Translations under genes and position numbers: made by a program
The notes under the pieces: model-generated
Seen by the model: only the letters and a program-made list of their open reading frames with translations
Told to the model about the DNA's origin: nothing
Databases searched by the model: none
Part shown: positions 27,284 through 36,470 of the stretch, one piece after another
How positions within the stretch are numbered: the stretch's first letter is position 1
How the letters are laid out: each line of letters opens with the position of its first letter
Assembly: GCA_964468435.1 (NCBI GenBank)
Contig: CAYXVE010000011.1
Span: 47,742-111,741 of the forward strand
Origin: JBCCTX01 sp964468435
Lineage (GTDB): Bacteria; Bacteroidota; Bacteroidia; J057
Reading direction: 5' to 3'
DNA: 64,000 nucleotides

Positions 27284-27352
27284 AGTGTTCCTTTTTTTAT
27301 GTAAAAAAATAAGATCGGTCAATTTACACTTATTTCCCGATTATGAAAAAAA

Positions 27353-27856
27353 TCACTTATTTTTTAAGTTTTCGACAGCTTTTGCCATTTCCATCACCTG
27401 CAGTTGTAGGGTAGATTTGTAATTGATAAGCTTTTGAGATAATCCTTGATCATGGATAGCAAGTATCTGCGATGCCAGAATCCCAGCATTGCGAGCACCA
27501 TTGAGTGCCACAGTAGCTACAGGCACCCCTTTGGGCATCTGGAGGATTGACAAGATAGAATCCCAGCCATCTATGGAATTCGAAGATTTCACGGGTACTC
27601 CGATTACGGGCAAATGTGTGCAGGAAGCAACCATACCAGGTAGGTGCGCGGCTCCTCCCGCACCAGCGATGATGACTTTCAATCCACGATCTGATGCTTT
27701 TTGCGCATAGTCTATCATACGTTCAGGTGTCCTGTGAGCGGAGACAACAGTCATTTCATGGGCCACCTCCATTTCACCTAAAAAAGCAGAAGCCTCCTGC
27801 ATGATGGAAAGATCTGATTGACTACCCATGATAATTCCCACCAATGACTGCTCCAT
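27353..27856 (-). CDS. purE: N5-carboxyaminoimidazole ribonucleotide mutase
   Basis: 167 residues with the class I PurE signature: VGIIMGSQSDLSIM, TVVSAHRTPERM, VIIAGAGGAAHLPGMVAS and LPVIGVPV. It interconverts N5-CAIR and CAIR in purine synthesis. No purK is adjacent. Confidence 0.96.
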   Translation of the reverse strand: MEQSLVGIIMGSQSDLSIMQEASAFLGEMEVAHEMTVVSAHRTPERMIDYAQKASDRGLKVIIAGAGGAAHLPGMVASCTHLPVIGVPVKSSNSIDGWDSILSILQMPKGVPVATVALNGARNAGILASQILAIHDQGLSQKLINYKSTLQLQVMEMAKAVENLKNK

Positions 27857-28034
27857 ATAGCTCTAATATAATGCAAAATATGCAGATTCCCGTAAAGGTT
27901 ACAAATTGACCACATTAATTTCTCGAAAAATTTCCCATCAATGTAATAAAAACTGCGTATGTAGAGCGGTATGGTGAAACAATCATATTATATTTAGCAT
28001 ATATTAGCTACGATTTGAACGAAATTAATTGATC

Positions 28035-29594
28035 ATGAAAAAATACTTGCTCTTCATCCTGGGGTTCCTTCCGCTTATACTTGTTGCACAGCCCTACCGC
28101 GATATGACACAGGCAGATAGCTATGTATTGCTGGGTTCAGAGCGGATGTTGAATCAATCTTATGATGCTGCACTGAGTGCTTTTGATAATGCGATCAAAA
28201 TGGACCCCAATCACTGGTGTGCTTATCATTTCAGAGGAAGTGTCCTAATGCTGATGAATCAATATGATCAGGCACTTGAAGATCTCAATGAAGCTATACG
28301 TCTAAATAGTACAAACCCCGTGCTCTTCTACAAAAGGGGAATGGTATTTGACATACTAGGCGATCAGCGAGAAGCTGCTTTTGACTTTCAGCGAGCTTTG
28401 GAGCTCGCACCAGATTATCCAGAAGCAGCGCGTAAACTGGATCAATTGAATCGTTACAACAGTCGGCGTGGAAAACCATTATCAAGGGGTAGTAATCGTC
28501 CTGAAACCCGAATGGATGATGATGAATACAGACCTTACAGGACTTCGAGATCCATGGCACTTGCCAGAGAGTATGATATCCCCACCAGAAGGTCAACTTA
28601 CGATGAGATTTATGAAGACAGGCCTCAAGTAAGACCTGCTGCACGCGACAATAACAGGAGTAACGTTGAGCGCCAAGAAGAGAATTCTCGCTTTGCTGAG
28701 AGCAGATACCAGGCAAATTCCCGTGAAAGAAGTTATGATCCCTACTATCGCGAAAGAGATGATTTTTCTACTTACGACAAATTTCGCAGAAGTGAGGAAT
28801 CAAGAAGTAATTCGTCCCAAGCTTCTCCCAGAAGCTGGCGAGACTATGCTACCAGAGATATCCAAACCCAAGATGATGATGAGATCATGTCTCAGCAGAA
28901 AGCTGAAGAAATGGTCGAGACCACCTTCTTTGACGACCCTGAACCTGAGTCACGATCCATGAACTGGGACGAACAAGACGAAAGGGAAAAGACTTCCTCA
29001 ACAACAATGCCTATTGAAGAAGCTATTAGTTTTGACCCTTATGCTGGTTCTGGTAAAAAGAAGCTTAAAGAGAATCCTTTCATGGGTAATGCCCGAGGAG
29101 GAGGAGAAAGAGGGAGTAATACTCTATCCGGTCCTACAGAAAAGGAAACCCATGACTTTTCACGTAGTATTACACTCCAGGGCAATGCTAATACCCCATA
29201 TATTGATGAGCAACCTTCCACAGAAGACAAGCCTATACCCACCAATATGTCATTCATTGCCAAACAAGCTTCACCCGGAAATAAATCGGTGTATGTAGAT
29301 CATGTGGAATTGACCCAATCCTATACCCAGATCGATTTCAAGGTTCATGGAGATGATGAAACCATCACAATGCCACCTCCAAGAATCAAATTGCAGGTAG
29401 AAGGAAAAGTTTATCACTTGTATTATGGACAAAATACCCAACCCAAGACTTATCAGTTGAGAAAAGGATTTCCTGAAACTTTTTCTATCAAATTTCAGCC
29501 AATACCAGCGAATACTGAGTTCATCAAAATACTCTCTGATGGCAGCAAACCCAGTGAAAGGTGGAATTATGTATTTAAACTAATAGAGAAATAA
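28035..29594 (+). CDS. Secreted TPR protein with a long charged linker and C-terminal beta domain
   Basis: 519 residues from the ATG at 28035 (a TTG two codons earlier is less likely). Signal peptide (YLLFILGFLPLILVA), three TPR repeats to about residue 140 (NHWCAYHFRGSVLMLMNQY, NPVLFYKRGMVFDILGDQREAAFDFQRALELAPDYPEA), then about 250 residues rich in Arg, Ser, Asp and Glu and probably disordered. The last 110 residues form a beta-rich domain (VYVDHVELTQSYTQIDFKVHG, YHLYYGQNTQPKTYQLRKGFPETFSIKFQPI). Function unknown; likely periplasmic or outer-membrane associated. Confidence 0.85.
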   Translation: MKKYLLFILGFLPLILVAQPYRDMTQADSYVLLGSERMLNQSYDAALSAFDNAIKMDPNHWCAYHFRGSVLMLMNQYDQALEDLNEAIRLNSTNPVLFYKRGMVFDILGDQREAAFDFQRALELAPDYPEAARKLDQLNRYNSRRGKPLSRGSNRPETRMDDDEYRPYRTSRSMALAREYDIPTRRSTYDEIYEDRPQVRPAARDNNRSNVERQEENSRFAESRYQANSRERSYDPYYRERDDFSTYDKFRRSEESRSNSSQASPRSWRDYATRDIQTQDDDEIMSQQKAEEMVETTFFDDPEPESRSMNWDEQDEREKTSSTTMPIEEAISFDPYAGSGKKKLKENPFMGNARGGGERGSNTLSGPTEKETHDFSRSITLQGNANTPYIDEQPSTEDKPIPTNMSFIAKQASPGNKSVYVDHVELTQSYTQIDFKVHGDDETITMPPPRIKLQVEGKVYHLYYGQNTQPKTYQLRKGFPETFSIKFQPIPANTEFIKILSDGSKPSERWNYVFKLIEK

Positions 29595-29611
29595 TTCACG
29601 GGAACTATTAT

Positions 29612-30304
29612 TTAAAGATCGCTGTCGGAAGAGTCTCTGTGTGGTGAGATTTCAGCATGTTGTAGAATAGCCTTACGAGCCAGAAAAATTCCGATGATGA
29701 GGGTAAAAATGGCAAATGGGACGTAGAATTCTTTTCCCAGGAATAAAAAATAATCGTAAAGACCATGGAAAAGGACTGCTGTTCCCAGTCCTTTCCATCT
29801 TTCCATGAGTTGACTACCTGTTGTCAGAAATTTTGCATTTCCGACGAAGTATCCCATCAGTACGCCAAACATACAGTGTGCAGGTACAGCAGTGAACATC
29901 CTGCCGATCCCTGTCTGATAGGGATCGCCATTGCTGTAGACTACGTACATGACATTTTCGATTGCTGCAAATCCCAGTGATACTGCTACGCCATACATGA
30001 TCCCATCGTAAGGCTCGTCAAACTCTTGATGGGGGTAGTTGTACCATCGCAAAACCAAATATTTCATACCCTCCTCCACTAATGCTACATAAAAAAATGC
30101 ATATATCAGCGGTGCAGTATACATGTTTATATTCGTATACCTCTGTAATTGCTCACCAATAAGCAACACCGGAAAGGCTGTAAAAACCCCCAAAACAAAC
30201 GTTATGATTAGATATTTCAGGGGTTCTCTCTCATATTTGTCTTTGAGGTACACATAGGTGAACAGAAATACGACAGGTGCAAGGGCCAAAGCGAGTAGTT
30301 CCAT
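29612..30304 (-). CDS. PrsW family intramembrane metalloprotease
   Basis: 230 residues, seven or eight membrane helices. The PrsW motifs are present: VALVEEGMKYLVLRW (EExxK), GFAAIENVMYV, AVPAHCMFGVLMGYFVGNA and LFHGLYDYFLFLG, giving the Glu and His residues of the proposed zinc site. PrsW proteins cut anti-sigma factors or other membrane proteins in other phyla; no sigma/anti-sigma pair lies next to it here. It follows the gamma-glutamyltransferase gene by 53 nt on the same strand. Confidence 0.9.
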   Translation of the reverse strand: MELLALALAPVVFLFTYVYLKDKYEREPLKYLIITFVLGVFTAFPVLLIGEQLQRYTNINMYTAPLIYAFFYVALVEEGMKYLVLRWYNYPHQEFDEPYDGIMYGVAVSLGFAAIENVMYVVYSNGDPYQTGIGRMFTAVPAHCMFGVLMGYFVGNAKFLTTGSQLMERWKGLGTAVLFHGLYDYFLFLGKEFYVPFAIFTLIIGIFLARKAILQHAEISPHRDSSDSDL

Positions 30305-30357
30305 GAGGAGGAGTATCGAATGTCTGATTTTTTTACTCTATTTCTCAGGATAATGTT

Positions 30358-32061
30358 TTAAAAACCCCGGGCAGCATCGTCTCCTCTGGGATCAGCACCA
30401 CCTTCGAGTTTTCCATCAGGGAGTACCAGGATTGCATCCACTCTTCCGATGAATCCCCTATTGCGGAACTGATGTCCCATTTCAGCCAGAGCGGTAGAGT
30501 CGCTTTGGGTAAAGCTTCTGGGTTCAAAGGAGATGACATCAGGTAACCACTGATGGTGAAACCTCGGTGCCTCCACAGCTTCCTGCATTCCCCAATCATA
30601 TTCTACAACATTCAGGATAGTCTGGAATACTGAAGTGATAATGGTGGAACCTCCTGGCGTACCCACAACCATAAACAGAGAATCATTTTTCTCAAGGATA
30701 GTGGGGGTCATAGAACTCAACATTCGTTTACCTGGCTCAATAGCATTTGCTTCTGCACCGATCAGTCCGAACATGTTGGGCACTCCAGGCTTAGCACTAA
30801 AATCATCCATTTCATTATTGAGCAAAAACCCCGCATTTCCCACTACAACATGAGAGCCATAACCTCCATTGATAGTCGTCGTCACAGATACAGCATTTCC
30901 TTCCTGATCCACAATAGAGTAATGAGTTGTCTCTTCTGACTCAGCCAGCATCCTGGGATTACCAGCAGAGATAGCATCACTGGAGGTCGCCCGGGTAGGA
31001 TTAAAATCTTTCATTCTACCTGAGAGGTATTGTTTATCCAGTAATCCCTCAATGGGTACCGGATAAAAATCCATATCACCCAGGTACTTGGAACGATCAG
31101 CGTATACACGTCTTTCTGCTTCAACCATTAGATGTGTAGCATTTACGGAGTGCCAACCAGCACCCAGCATTTCCGGATACATTTCCACCATGGATAGAAG
31201 CTGGTTCAACGCAACACCTCCACTAGAAGGAGGTCCCATACTGATGATCTTATAATCTTTATAAGTGCCTATGACAGGCTCTCTCCAGACAGCATCGTAA
31301 CCTACAAGGTCCTCCATCGTTATCATTCCACCTCCTCTTTTCATTTCCTCTACAATCAGTTCAGCTGTTTCTCCTCCATAAAAGCCAACTTTACCCTGAT
31401 CTCTAATCCGTATCAGAGTCTGGGCTAATTCCGGATGCCTAATAGAATCACCTTTCTCCCATTGATCTTTGGAAGTATACACACTGGCCTGTGTACTGTA
31501 TTCCATCATTCTCTCCCTGTGAGCATTTATGCCATTTGCCTCTTTCTCTGTCAGTGTAAATCCATTTACTGCCAGGTCTATAGCAGGTTGTATAAGTTCT
31601 GACATGGATAATTTTCCCAGACTATCATGAGCGGCAAACATTCCTGCTACACTACCAGGAACCCCCGAAGCCAGATGTCCTTGCCGGCTCATATCAGCTA
31701 CGGCATTTCCTGCTTCATCCAAATACATGTCCCGGTAAGCATTTAAGGGTGCTTTTTCCCTAAAATCCAGCGTTCGTACCGTTCCATCTGCTTTTCTTAT
31801 GATCATAAATCCGCCTCCCCCTATATTACCAGCAGAAGGATGAACTACAGCCAGCGCAAACTGCACAGCTACAGCTGCATCTACCGCATTTCCCCCTTTC
31901 TGAAGAATATCTACCCCTACCAGAGATGCAAGTGGGTGGGCTGATACGACCATAGCCTGTTCAGTAATCAGACCTTTTAATCGAACGGGATCTTTAGAGT
32001 GTTGTTTACAAGAAATGGAAACGATTAGTAATAAGATAAAAATAATGGATAATCTTTGCAT
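30358..32061 (-). CDS. ggt: Gamma-glutamyltransferase, lipoprotein
   Basis: I start at the ATG at 32061, giving a lipoprotein signal (LSIIFILLLIVSISCKQ). The 567-residue precursor has a large-subunit start GLITEQAMVVSAHPLASLVGVDILQKGGNAVDAAVA, the autocleavage Thr in SEETTHYSIVDQEGNAVSVTTT, and the small-subunit blocks GFLLNNEMDDF and RMLSSMTPTI. The enzyme hydrolyses or transfers gamma-glutamyl groups, chiefly from glutathione, in the periplasm. It is unlinked to glutathione genes here. Confidence 0.95.
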   Translation of the reverse strand: MQRLSIIFILLLIVSISCKQHSKDPVRLKGLITEQAMVVSAHPLASLVGVDILQKGGNAVDAAVAVQFALAVVHPSAGNIGGGGFMIIRKADGTVRTLDFREKAPLNAYRDMYLDEAGNAVADMSRQGHLASGVPGSVAGMFAAHDSLGKLSMSELIQPAIDLAVNGFTLTEKEANGINAHRERMMEYSTQASVYTSKDQWEKGDSIRHPELAQTLIRIRDQGKVGFYGGETAELIVEEMKRGGGMITMEDLVGYDAVWREPVIGTYKDYKIISMGPPSSGGVALNQLLSMVEMYPEMLGAGWHSVNATHLMVEAERRVYADRSKYLGDMDFYPVPIEGLLDKQYLSGRMKDFNPTRATSSDAISAGNPRMLAESEETTHYSIVDQEGNAVSVTTTINGGYGSHVVVGNAGFLLNNEMDDFSAKPGVPNMFGLIGAEANAIEPGKRMLSSMTPTILEKNDSLFMVVGTPGGSTIITSVFQTILNVVEYDWGMQEAVEAPRFHHQWLPDVISFEPRSFTQSDSTALAEMGHQFRNRGFIGRVDAILVLPDGKLEGGADPRGDDAARGF

Positions 32062-32112
32062 AATTTCTATTTTTCCATGGTGTAAGCAAACAATATACAA
32101 AAATAATCCTAT

Positions 32113-32168
32113 TAAAAAACGGATGGTACAGGTAAATTCTGAAAGTGCGAATCACCTATACCATCCGT
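32113..32168 (-). terminator. Terminator of the pheA-aroA operon
   Basis: On the minus strand ACGGATGGTA pairs with TACCATCCGT, and after a single mismatch AGGT pairs with ACCT, enclosing a 20-nt loop. Six T residues follow. It begins 28 nt after the stop codon of the DAHP synthase gene. Confidence 0.85.
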
Positions 32169-32196
32169 AAAGAATAAGGGATTGAGACAGTCTCAA

Positions 32197-33315
32197 CTAT
32201 GCATTTTTCTCCTTACTAATATCTTCACTTTTCTCCTGATTCATCACCTTGGTCTGGTGACGGATAGACTCTTTGTGTACCAATTGAAGGATTTCTATGA
32301 GGAGGTCTTCACTGAGTCCTTTGGGAAGCGCTCTACTCAGGCGATCTTCGATGATTTCATTCCATCGATCAGCCTGCAGGATTGTAATATTTTTTTCCTT
32401 TTTGTACTTACCGATTTCACGAACGATATCCATGCGTTCTGCGAGGGTATCTATCAGTTTGTAGTCGATATCATCGATTATTTCACGGAAAGATTCGAGT
32501 CTACTGAGCACCTGTGGGCTATTTACATCGGGGTTACGTCGTACCAGACCTGCGAGTAACTCACCTAGTCCTTCTGGTGTTACTTGTTGTTTGGCGTCGC
32601 TAAGTGCCTTATCGGGATTGGGATGAGCCTCGATCATCAGTCCGTCAAAGTCAAGGTCATATGCTTTCTGAGATATAGTAGCCAGCAGGTCTCTGCGGCC
32701 ACAGATATGGCTGGGATCACAGATAATTTGTATTTGCGGCATACTACGTTTGAGTTCGATGGGAATTTCCCAATGTGGCTGGTTGCGGTATTTGGTATGA
32801 CCATACACCGTAAATCCGCGGTGGATAGCAGCCATTTTCCGTATACCAGCGTTGTGCAGGCGTTCCATGGCACCGATCCACAGTTTCAGATCAGGGCTAA
32901 TGGGATTTTTGACCATGACAGGGATGTCTACTCCTTCCAGTGCATCAGCAATTTCCTGAACAGCAAAGGGATTTGCGGCAGTTCTGGCCCCAATCCACAG
33001 GATATCTATTCCGGCTCTAAGGGCTTCGTACACATGTTTGACATTAGCGACCTCAGTGCATACGGGAATTCCCGTCTCTTTACCGGCAGCTTTTAGCCAT
33101 TTCAATCCGATGGTCCCAACACCTTCGAAGGAGTTGGGGCGGGTGCGTGGTTTCCAGATACCTGCCCGGAGGATTCCCACTCCATATGGCGCTACTCCTT
33201 TGGCGGTTTCCATTACCTGCTCCGGCGACTCTGCGCTACAGGGTCCGGAGATGATCAAGGGCGTAGTAATACTCAGGCCCCATTCCTCTACTGGTTGAAT
33301 ATCCATATTGACCAT
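32197..33315 (-). CDS. Bifunctional DAHP synthase / chorismate mutase
   Basis: About 372 residues from the ATG at 33315; a longer frame would overlap tyrA. Residues 1-265 are a type I-beta DAHP synthase: IISGPCSAESPEQ, GILRAGIWKPRTRPNSFEG, MVKNPISPDLKLWIGA, CDPSHICGRRDLL and GLMIEAHPNPDKALSD. Residues 275-355 are an AroQ chorismate mutase (FREIIDDIDYKLIDTLAERMDIVREIGKYKKE). The fusion catalyses the first step of the shikimate pathway and the chorismate-to-prephenate step; such fused mutase domains can serve as feedback sensors. It is the last gene of the operon. Confidence 0.93.
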   Translation of the reverse strand: MVNMDIQPVEEWGLSITTPLIISGPCSAESPEQVMETAKGVAPYGVGILRAGIWKPRTRPNSFEGVGTIGLKWLKAAGKETGIPVCTEVANVKHVYEALRAGIDILWIGARTAANPFAVQEIADALEGVDIPVMVKNPISPDLKLWIGAMERLHNAGIRKMAAIHRGFTVYGHTKYRNQPHWEIPIELKRSMPQIQIICDPSHICGRRDLLATISQKAYDLDFDGLMIEAHPNPDKALSDAKQQVTPEGLGELLAGLVRRNPDVNSPQVLSRLESFREIIDDIDYKLIDTLAERMDIVREIGKYKKEKNITILQADRWNEIIEDRLSRALPKGLSEDLLIEILQLVHKESIRHQTKVMNQEKSEDISKEKNA

Positions 33316-33355
33316 TTTTTCAAATTTTATAGTTGCTGGTTTGATGAATAAATGC

Positions 33356-34219
33356 TTAATGTTTGATCTTTTGGGGAGGTGTAAGGATCTTTTTGATCTG
33401 ATTAGCCTCCTCCATGAGTTCATATGTTTTGTCAAACTCTCCATCTGCAATGTGATCGCGGAAAGTCTTCATTTTCTCGATATAGCTATCCAGTACGTCT
33501 ACTATGTTCTGCGAATTTTGCTCATATACATCCCTCCACATTTTGGGGGAGCTTTTGGCAAGTCTGACTGTCGACTCAAAACCTCCACTTGCCAGGTTAA
33601 AAATATTCGATTCGATTTTTTCCTTTTCGAGTACGGTAAGAGACAACACAAAAGAAGAAATATGTGATATGTGAGATACATAGGCTGCATGAACATCATG
33701 TGCGTCAGCATCCATGTAAATCAGGCGCATAAAAAGGCTCTTGAACAATCGCTTAGCTACCTGTACAGCATCTGTATCGCTTTCCTCAATGTTGCACAGA
33801 ATGGCAGCTTTGCCGTGGAAGAGATTGCTTACTGCAGCTTCGGGGCCAGAGTATTCCGTACCAGCCATAGGATGAGCCAGGACACATCTTGACCTTCGAG
33901 GATGTTGATAAATCGCTCTGGCAATCTCGCCTTTGGTAGAACCCATATCGATAATGACTCCAGCTTCCTGGATCATGAAGAGCACATCCGGTAGAAGCCT
34001 GGAGATAGCACATACAGGAATGGCTAATAATACCACATCAGCCTCCCAACATGCAGAAGCCATGTCCATGATTTCGTCCACCAACCCCATTTCTTCCGCC
34101 TTCTGGCAATGATGTTGATTGGGGTCCACCCCAATCAATTTCTCAGCCAGTCCATTTGTACGTAGATCTTTTGCAAATGATCCTCCTATTAATCCTAATC
34201 CTACTATCGCAATGACCAT
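33356..34219 (-). CDS. tyrA: Prephenate dehydrogenase
   Basis: 287 residues. The N-terminal Rossmann fold has IAIVGLGLIGGSFAKDL; VIIDMGSTKGEI, CVLAHPMAGTEYSGPEAA and the later AYVSHISHISSFVLSL form the active site of the TyrA family. It oxidatively decarboxylates prephenate to 4-hydroxyphenylpyruvate for tyrosine. No ACT domain is present. It lies between the aminotransferase and the DAHP synthase genes. Confidence 0.94.
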   Translation of the reverse strand: MVIAIVGLGLIGGSFAKDLRTNGLAEKLIGVDPNQHHCQKAEEMGLVDEIMDMASACWEADVVLLAIPVCAISRLLPDVLFMIQEAGVIIDMGSTKGEIARAIYQHPRRSRCVLAHPMAGTEYSGPEAAVSNLFHGKAAILCNIEESDTDAVQVAKRLFKSLFMRLIYMDADAHDVHAAYVSHISHISSFVLSLTVLEKEKIESNIFNLASGGFESTVRLAKSSPKMWRDVYEQNSQNIVDVLDSYIEKMKTFRDHIADGEFDKTYELMEEANQIKKILTPPQKIKH

Positions 34220-34228
34220 ATTACTGTA

Positions 34229-35428
34229 TTATTGATTGTGGGGTTGACTCATAGTTTCAATATTATCTCGTGCAAAGGAGCTAATCCTTTCGAGCGCCTC
34301 TTCGAGGCGATGCTCAGGACTACAGAGCGATATTCTGATGTATCCTTCTCCCTGTTGCCCGAAGACAAACCCAGGGGTGAGAAATACATTGGCCTCATAC
34401 AGCAAACGATCCGAGTAATGACGACTAGAATTTACATGTTTCGGAATTTTTGCCCACATAAACATCCCTGCCTGATGGTCCTGATAATTACACTTCAGTT
34501 CATCCAGCATAGCTTTTACCCATTTCCTTCGTCTGCTATAGATATTGTTTCGTTCATGGTGCCAGGAGAAGCTGTGTCTGAGTGCTGTAGTAGCTGCCTG
34601 TTGTAGTGGCATAAACATACCTGAATCCATATTGCTTTTTACTTTCAGGATATACTGGATATATTCTTGATTTCCAGCAACCATTCCGATTCTCCATCCA
34701 GCCATATTATGCGACTTACTCAGAGAGTTGAGTTCAATCGCGACATCTATAGCCTGCTCATATCCCAGAATACTTCTGGGATGAGGATTTAGTACAAGGC
34801 TGTAGGGATTATCATGGCAGAGCAGTATCTGATGTTTATGTGCAAAATCGATCAAACTTCTAAACAGTTCGTCGCTGGCCATGGCTCCAGTGGGCATGTG
34901 TGGATAATTGATCCACATAATTTTGACTTTGGAGAGGTCCTGTTGTGCAAGTTGATCCAGATCGGGAAACCACTGGTTTTCCTCTTTCAGGGGATAAGAC
35001 TTCACTTCTCCCCCTACGATACGCGCCACTGCGGCGTAAGTAGGATATCCTGGATCGGGAACCAGAACCTCATCTCCGGGATTGACAAATGCCATTGTAA
35101 TGTGCATGATACCCTCTTTGGAGCCCATGAGGGGCAGGACTTCTTCATGGGGGTTGAGTTTTACCCCAAAAGTTCCCCAGTACCATTCTGCAAATGCCAT
35201 CCTCAGAGCAGGTATTCCCTTGTAAGGCTGATAAGCGTGATTATTAGGATTGATGGCATGGCTTACCAGTTGCTTAATGGTCTCATCAGAGGGTGGGAGA
35301 TCGGGGCTACCGATTCCGAGGTTGATGATATCTTTTCCTTTCGAACGCAGATCTCTTATTTCTCTAAGTTTCGTAGAAAAATAGTATTCTGTGATATTTC
35401 CAAGCCGGTTAGCTGGCTGTATGATCAT
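34229..35428 (-). CDS. Class I/II aminotransferase of the aromatic amino-acid operon
   Basis: 399 residues with fold-type I aminotransferase landmarks: IINLGIGSPDLPPSDETI, GSKEGIMHI, WINYPHMPTGAMAS, CHDNPYSLV and the Schiff-base Lys in LNSLSKSHNMAGWRIGMVAG. Position between pheA and tyrA points to transamination of phenylpyruvate and 4-hydroxyphenylpyruvate. The sequence also resembles LL-diaminopimelate/alanine-type enzymes, so specificity rests on context. Confidence 0.9.
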   Translation of the reverse strand: MIIQPANRLGNITEYYFSTKLREIRDLRSKGKDIINLGIGSPDLPPSDETIKQLVSHAINPNNHAYQPYKGIPALRMAFAEWYWGTFGVKLNPHEEVLPLMGSKEGIMHITMAFVNPGDEVLVPDPGYPTYAAVARIVGGEVKSYPLKEENQWFPDLDQLAQQDLSKVKIMWINYPHMPTGAMASDELFRSLIDFAHKHQILLCHDNPYSLVLNPHPRSILGYEQAIDVAIELNSLSKSHNMAGWRIGMVAGNQEYIQYILKVKSNMDSGMFMPLQQAATTALRHSFSWHHERNNIYSRRRKWVKAMLDELKCNYQDHQAGMFMWAKIPKHVNSSRHYSDRLLYEANVFLTPGFVFGQQGEGYIRISLCSPEHRLEEALERISSFARDNIETMSQPHNQ

Positions 35429-35463
35429 AATAATAATGTTTCAGAGACTAAAATAATTACAAC

Positions 35464-36345
35464 TTACATTTCTCCTTTGTCGCCGCGCTGGTATTCACCT
35501 AGTATTTTCAATTCACTAACCAGGGGTCTTATTGCGTTAAGAGATAGCTGATATCGCTGATAATCTTCAAACTCCAGATCTATGTGGAAGAAATATTCCC
35601 ATTCTTTTCCGAGGATAGGCAGGGATTGAATTTTGGTCAGATTCATATCGTAATGCCCCAGGATAGAGAGTATACCTGCAAGGCTTCCTATGCGCTGAGA
35701 CATTTCAGCGAGGTTAAAGCAAAGAGAAGCTTTATTTCGTACCTGTACCCAATTCACCGCCTGCTCCTGGTCGATGATCACCAAAAAACGGGTAAAGTTC
35801 CGGTGGTTGGTTTCGATGCCTTCGGCCAGGATATCCAGCCCATAATACTGAGCGCATATTTCACTGGCAATCGCTCCGATCTTCTGCAAATTCTTTTCGC
35901 TTACACGCCTGGCACTCAGTGCTGTATCTTCGCTTTCTACGAGCTTAATATGAGGATATTGTCCGAGAAATGCCTGGCACTGATGCAGAGCCATAGGATG
36001 AGAGTGAATCTCTTTGAGCTGTGGGATCGACATACCTGGCAATGCCATCAAATTGTGCTTGATGCGAAGATACACTTCGCCAATAATGGTAAAAGGCGAA
36101 TCTCTGAGCATAGCATAATTGGGAAGCAGTGATCCAGCCACGCTATTTTCGATAGCGATAACGCCGATATTGGCACGTTTTTCACGCAGATCACGGAACA
36201 AGCCTGGAAATGTCTCGCACATATCCAGCTCTACGTCGTCGTGGAAAAACTTCCGCGCTGCAATTTCATGAAAAGCTCCTTTCACGCCTTGTATAGCTAC
36301 AGTAAGCGACTTAGGTTGAGCAATGATGGGTATTAGTGAATTCAT
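35464..36345 (-). CDS. pheA: Prephenate dehydratase with C-terminal ACT domain
   Basis: 293 residues. The dehydratase domain (about 15-190) has VAIQGVKGAFHEIAA, NIGVIAIENSVAGSLLPNY and the catalytic NFTRFLVI. The ACT domain follows (SLAGILSILGHYDMNLTKIQSLPILGKEWEYFF); the Phe-binding ESRP motif of other phyla is IQSLP here. The enzyme converts prephenate to phenylpyruvate. It is the first gene of the four-gene aromatic operon, and its start codon is 8 nt after the poly-U of the attenuator terminator. Confidence 0.95.
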   Translation of the reverse strand: MNSLIPIIAQPKSLTVAIQGVKGAFHEIAARKFFHDDVELDMCETFPGLFRDLREKRANIGVIAIENSVAGSLLPNYAMLRDSPFTIIGEVYLRIKHNLMALPGMSIPQLKEIHSHPMALHQCQAFLGQYPHIKLVESEDTALSARRVSEKNLQKIGAIASEICAQYYGLDILAEGIETNHRNFTRFLVIIDQEQAVNWVQVRNKASLCFNLAEMSQRIGSLAGILSILGHYDMNLTKIQSLPILGKEWEYFFHIDLEFEDYQRYQLSLNAIRPLVSELKILGEYQRGDKGEM

Positions 36346-36353
36346 AGCAAAAT

Positions 36354-36387
36354 AAAAAAAGCGCCCTTCAGATGTTGAGGACGCTTG
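36354..36387 (-). terminator. Attenuator terminator hairpin in the pheA leader
   Basis: On the minus strand AAGCGTCCT (36386-36378) pairs with AGGGCGCTT (36367-36359), nine pairs with one G-U, around a 10-nt loop, and is followed by TTTTTATTTT. It sits directly between the leader peptide and the pheA ATG, so it can only make sense as a conditional terminator. Confidence 0.85.
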
Positions 36388-36470
36388 CCTAATATATCTT
36401 ATGTATCACAACAAGGTCCCTACATCCTTCCAAAATAAAAATAGAAGCATGAAAAATAAAATCTACCTTG
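36359..36470 (-). promoter_or_regulatory. Phe/Tyr ribosome-mediated transcription attenuator
   Basis: Four segments can be read on the minus strand. Segment 1 CAAGGT (36470-36465) lies in the leader peptide just before the aromatic codons. Segment 2 GGGACCTTG (36420-36412) begins at the last base of the leader stop codon. Segment 3 CAAGCGTCCT (36387-36378) and segment 4 AGGGCGCTT (36367-36359) form the terminator. 1:2 is a perfect 6-bp match (CAAGGT/ACCTTG); 2:3 is 9 bp with one bulged C and one G-U; 3:4 is the terminator. A ribosome stalled on the aromatic codons would cover segment 1 and free 2 to pair with 3 (readthrough); one reaching the stop codon would mask 2 and allow 3:4 (termination). 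The pairing is read from sequence; regulation is inferred. Confidence 0.82.
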
